Assembly: GCA_964228555.1 (NCBI GenBank)
Contig: CAXQZU010000036.1
Span: 117,918-181,917 of the forward strand
Source: CAXQZU01 sp964228555
Lineage (GTDB): Bacteria > Planctomycetota > PLA2 > JAEUHO01
Direction of reading: 5' to 3'
Length of the DNA stretch: 64,000 nucleotides
A program made the translations under genes and the position numbers. Below, in pieces: positions 61,060-64,000 of this stretch (position 1 is the first letter of the stretch; each line of letters opens with the position of its first letter). Below the pieces are notes generated by a model. It was given only the letters and a program-made list of their open reading frames with translations. It was not told the DNA's origin and did not search any database.

Positions 61060-62403
61060 CTAGACGAAGAACAGGAAGGTGATCAGGATGAAGATCGGGA
61101 TCAGGATCCCGATGCTCCAGGCCATGTAGCCGAAGAACGAGGGCATCTTCACCTTGTTCTCCTCGGCGATGGCCTTGACCATGAAGTTGGGGCCGTTGCC
61201 GATGTAGGTGTTGGCGCCCATGAAGACTGCGCCGCAGGAGATGGCCTTGAGCAGCACGTCGCCGGCCGGCATGGTGGCCGTGGCGCCCGCGTCCACGAGT
61301 GCCTTGAGGCTGTCCACCTCGATGCCCAGCATGCCCTTGGCGATGGAGGCGAACACGAGGTAGGTGGGCGCGTTGTCCAGGAACGAGCTGAGCGCGCCCG
61401 TGGCCCAGAAGTACTGCCACGGGTCGTGGATGGCGATGCTGCCGTCCTTGCCCATCCCCTCCAGCAGGTGCAGCGCCGGCACCATCGTCACGAAGATGCC
61501 GGCGAAGAGGGCCGCCACCTCGATGATGGGGCCGTAGCCGAAGCGGTTGGCCTCGCGGATGCCCGCCGGCGTGCTGCGCAGCGAGATGAGGGCGAAGAGC
61601 AGCATGCCGCCCGCCTGCGCACCCGCCTTGGCCGCGTCGCTCCAGGCACTGCCCAGCGTGCCCACGCCCAGGATCACGCCGATCACGCCCAGCAGCCACA
61701 GCAGGTTGACCGTGCCCTCCAGGCGCAGGGGCTGGGCCTCGCCCTGCGGCTGGGCCGGCGCGCCACCCTGCCGGCGCACGGCCGCGCGGTCCCAGGCGTA
61801 GAACAGCACCAGCAGGATGCCGCAGACGATCAGCCACTCGTAGACGAGCCCGAAGGTCCACGCGAAGGGCACGCCCTTCAGGAAGCCCAGGAACAGGGGC
61901 GGGTCGCCCAGCGGCGTGAGCATGCCGCCGGCGTTGCTGACGATGAAGATGAAGAACACCACGATGTGCGTGCGGCTCGCACGCCACTCGTTGGCGCGCA
62001 GCAGGGGCCGGATCAGCAGCATCGAGGCGCCCGTGGTCCCGATGAAGGAGGCCAGCACGGCGCCCACGGCCAGGATCGCGGTGTTGACGCCTGGCGAGCC
62101 GGCCAGCGAGCCGCGCAGGTAGATGCCGCCGGTGATCACGAACAGGCTGCCCAGCAGCGCCAGGAACGCGACGTACTCGATCATGCTGTGGCTGAGCCAG
62201 TGCGCCCCGTGCTCGGGCCCCACCAGCAGCCAGCCGGCCACGGGCAGCGCCAGGCCCAGCGACACCAGCGCCTTGTTCTTGTTGTGCTCCCACCAGTGAC
62301 CCGCCACCAGTGGCAGCACCGCGATGCACAGCAGCAGCAGCACGAACGGCAGCACCCACAGGGTGGGGATGGCCCCGGCGGCCAGCAGCGGGATAAGGCT
62401 CAT
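61060..62403 (-). CDS. NhaD/ArsB-superfamily sodium:proton antiporter-like protein
   Basis: 447 residues with about 12 helices. The segment VSNAGGMLTPLGDPPLFLGFLKGVPF is the hallmark of the ion-transporter superfamily (NhaD, ArsB, CitMHS), and LSSFLDNAPTYLVFASIA matches the second-half signature. The closest known group is annotated sodium:proton antiporter (CitMHS_2); a carboxylate transporter is possible. GAGGAG precedes the ATG and TAGCAT lies further upstream. With hppA downstream it makes an ion-homeostasis pair in which a pyrophosphate-driven pump and an antiporter could exchange Na+ and H+. Confidence 0.85.
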   Translation of the reverse strand: MSLIPLLAAGAIPTLWVLPFVLLLLCIAVLPLVAGHWWEHNKNKALVSLGLALPVAGWLLVGPEHGAHWLSHSMIEYVAFLALLGSLFVITGGIYLRGSLAGSPGVNTAILAVGAVLASFIGTTGASMLLIRPLLRANEWRASRTHIVVFFIFIVSNAGGMLTPLGDPPLFLGFLKGVPFAWTFGLVYEWLIVCGILLVLFYAWDRAAVRRQGGAPAQPQGEAQPLRLEGTVNLLWLLGVIGVILGVGTLGSAWSDAAKAGAQAGGMLLFALISLRSTPAGIREANRFGYGPIIEVAALFAGIFVTMVPALHLLEGMGKDGSIAIHDPWQYFWATGALSSFLDNAPTYLVFASIAKGMLGIEVDSLKALVDAGATATMPAGDVLLKAISCGAVFMGANTYIGNGPNFMVKAIAEENKVKMPSFFGYMAWSIGILIPIFILITFLFFV

Positions 62404-62559
62404 GATCGGCTCCTCGGGAAGCGCGCGATGCTACGCCCAGCCCTGCATCCACGGAACAGGCACGGGCGCACGGCTGCCGCCGGGGCGCCGGACCAAGGCC
62501 CCGGGCGTGGGCCCGGCGCCGCACCCCCGGCTGGGCATCACCCCCCGGGGCGCACCCGG

Positions 62560-62565
62560 TACCTT
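62560..62565 (+). promoter_or_regulatory. -10-like hexamer TACCTT before M1 peptidase
   Basis: Eight nucleotides before ATG 62574, leaderless spacing, in the 170-nt region divergent from the antiporter gene. Confidence 0.35.
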
Positions 62566-62573
62566 CCGACCCC

Positions 62574-64000
62574 ATGCGCATCCCGCCCAACGCCCGACTC
62601 GCCTGTGTCCTGCTCCTGCTGGCCCTGCTGGTGCCGCATGCGGCCGCGCTGCCCGTGGCCCACGCCGAGTCACCGGGGGCCCTGCCCGAGGGAGCGCTGC
62701 GCATCGTGGAGCACGACCTGGCGGTGCGCATCGTGCCCGCGTCGCACGCCTTGCGTTGCGAGGACCGCATCACCGTGCTGGCCGGCCCGGGTGCCGAGAC
62801 CGACCTCGTGCTGGACCCGGCGCTGGCGCTGGAGGCGCCCCCGCTGCTGGACGGCAAGCCCATCGAGCTCTCCCGCGAGGGCGCACGCCTCAAGGGCTTC
62901 CGCCCCCCGCCCGGCCGCTCGGTGCTCACGCTGCGCTACGGCGGCGTGGTCAAGGACGACGTGCAGTCCTCCGGCGACCTGTCATGGGTGGCCGGCGACC
63001 GCACGCGCGGGCTCGTGGACGCCAAGGGCGTCTACCTCTCCGGCGCCTCGCGCTGGGTCCCCACGCCGGTGGGCCGCTCCTCGCTGGCCCTGTTCCACGT
63101 GACGGCCTGGATCCCCGCGCCCTACCTCGTGGTCACGCAGGGCGTCGTGCCCGAGCGCAGCGCGCGCATCGGCATGGGCGAGCCGCTGGCCGGCCCGCAG
63201 GTGGAGCCGCCCGCGCCCGCCGAGGACGCGTCCGAGGCCCTCACCACGTGGAACGTGCTCAAGGCGCGCGCGGTGGTGCCCAGCGACGACCTCACGCTGG
63301 TGGCCGGCCCCTACGTGACCAAGAGCCGCGTCGAGCGCGGCATCACCCTCTCCACCTTCTTCTACGAGCAGGACGCGGCCATCCAGGACCTGTGGCTGGC
63401 AGCCGCCGCCGCCATCGTGGCGCGCTACGAGCCCATCCTGGGCCCCTACCCGCACCCCAAGTTCGACATCGTGGCCAACTTCTTCAGCACGGGCTACGGC
63501 ATGCCCTCCTTCACGCTGCTGGGCGACGAGGTGATCCGCTCGGCCACCGCCCGCGCGCAGGCCATGGGCGGCGCCATCCCGCCCGGCTACCTCGACCACG
63601 AGTACGTGCACGGCTGGTACGGCAACGGCCTGTTCGTGGACTACGCCACGGGCAACTGGTGCGAGGGCCTCACCACCTACTGCTCCAACTACCTGGCCAA
63701 GGAGCTGGAGGGCCCCGAGGCCGGGCGCGCCCACCGCCGCGGCACGCTCGAGAAGTGGTCGATGCGCGTGCAGGGCGAGAAGGACGTGCCGGTGCGCACC
63801 TTCCTGCAGAAGGTGGAGGACACGGACAACGACATCGGCTACGGCAAGTCGAGCATGATCTTCCACCTCGCCCGCCGCCAGATGGGCGACGCGGCCTTCT
63901 GGGCCTGCGTCAAGGCCTTCACGCAGGAACGCACCGGCACCATCGTGGCGTGGGACGACTGGCTGCGCGCCTTCGACGAGGCCGCGGGCACCAGCGTCAG
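62574..64000 (+). CDS. M1-type zinc metallopeptidase (3' end outside window)
   Basis: 476 residues are visible. A signal peptide (1-31) is followed by an N-terminal beta-rich domain. The gluzincin catalytic region has HEYVH at 342-346 (zinc His and catalytic Glu) and the third ligand Glu364 in NWCEGLTTYCSNYL, 17 residues later. The usual M1 substrate motif GAMEN is replaced by a TGYGMPSFTLLGDEVI segment, so it is an atypical M1-like aminopeptidase, exported. GKSSMIFHLARRQMGD corresponds to the helical part after the active site. The C-terminus is beyond the window. Confidence 0.88.
   Translation, partial: MRIPPNARLACVLLLLALLVPHAAALPVAHAESPGALPEGALRIVEHDLAVRIVPASHALRCEDRITVLAGPGAETDLVLDPALALEAPPLLDGKPIELSREGARLKGFRPPPGRSVLTLRYGGVVKDDVQSSGDLSWVAGDRTRGLVDAKGVYLSGASRWVPTPVGRSSLALFHVTAWIPAPYLVVTQGVVPERSARIGMGEPLAGPQVEPPAPAEDASEALTTWNVLKARAVVPSDDLTLVAGPYVTKSRVERGITLSTFFYEQDAAIQDLWLAAAAAIVARYEPILGPYPHPKFDIVANFFSTGYGMPSFTLLGDEVIRSATARAQAMGGAIPPGYLDHEYVHGWYGNGLFVDYATGNWCEGLTTYCSNYLAKELEGPEAGRAHRRGTLEKWSMRVQGEKDVPVRTFLQKVEDTDNDIGYGKSSMIFHLARRQMGDAAFWACVKAFTQERTGTIVAWDDWLRAFDEAAGTSV

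Noticed and set aside
58732..63102. Very long open frame on the plus strand opposite hppA and the antiporter gene
   Set aside because: Its His/Arg/Gln/Asp composition is that of an antisense shadow, it shows no family motifs, and both genes on the other strand are unmistakable. The same applies to long open frames opposite other genes, such as 4943-8776 and 5347-7461 on the plus strand.

Overview
This is a very G+C-rich (roughly three quarters G+C by eye), tightly packed bacterial chromosome segment with about 54 protein genes and one tRNA gene. No phage, IS element or CRISPR array was seen. The gene complement is Gram-negative: apolipoprotein N-acyltransferase, a lipoprotein with a lipobox, and periplasmic binding proteins. 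Several proteins look planctomycete-like: the DXS variant with GDA instead of GDG, a redoxin/cytochrome c/copper-monooxygenase-like protein, a membrane pyrophosphatase, HEAT-repeat lipoproteins and a UGA-interrupted secreted protein. Planctomycetota, in a lineage that keeps the rod elongasome, is my best guess, but it is an inference with no marker gene to confirm it.

Layout. 1-9.6 kb (minus strand): a CvpA-type protein cut by the window edge, a small coiled-coil membrane protein, a MacB-like ABC exporter (ATPase plus two FtsX-type permeases), a HEAT-repeat lipoprotein, a BatA-like protein, a DUF58 protein and NAD kinase. 9.7-12.0 kb (plus): ahcY followed by a gene whose frame runs through an in-frame UGA. 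This is a strong selenoprotein candidate with a SECIS-like hairpin and a terminator beyond the second stop. 12.0-22.7 kb: redoxin/cytochrome protein, dxs and divergent ispA, an MFS exporter, xseB, a degenerate HemC homologue, xseA and rny. 22.7-26.1 kb: three unrecognised envelope proteins. 26.3-31.2 kb (plus): pabB, a Xer recombinase, a catalytically degenerate rhomboid and a DEAD-box helicase. 31.2-34.6 kb: phosphatase, mobA, tRNA-Glu, an iron-type binding protein and a response regulator. 34.7-40.6 kb: phosphonate-type transporter phnDCE (PhnE carries an N-terminal RDD-like domain), then a histidine kinase with its own binding protein.

40.6-54.0 kb (minus): tsaD, an S41 protease, the elongasome cluster mreB-mreC-mreD-mrdA-rodA (mrdA is frameshifted in a GC-dinucleotide tract), two small envelope proteins behind a structured leader, lnt and moeA. 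54.1-58.7 kb (plus): ribH-nusB-ftsY and an O-antigen-ligase/TPR protein. 58.7-64 kb: K+-dependent membrane pyrophosphatase, a NhaD/ArsB-superfamily antiporter, and a divergent M1-type metallopeptidase cut by the window end.

Two window-wide observations stand out. About twenty genes have a TANNNT hexamer (mostly TAGRCT or TAGSCT) only 5-9 nt before the start codon and no Shine-Dalgarno, which predicts widespread leaderless transcription. Within operons, genes are coupled by ATGA, GTGA or TGATG overlaps, and I used both patterns to set starts.
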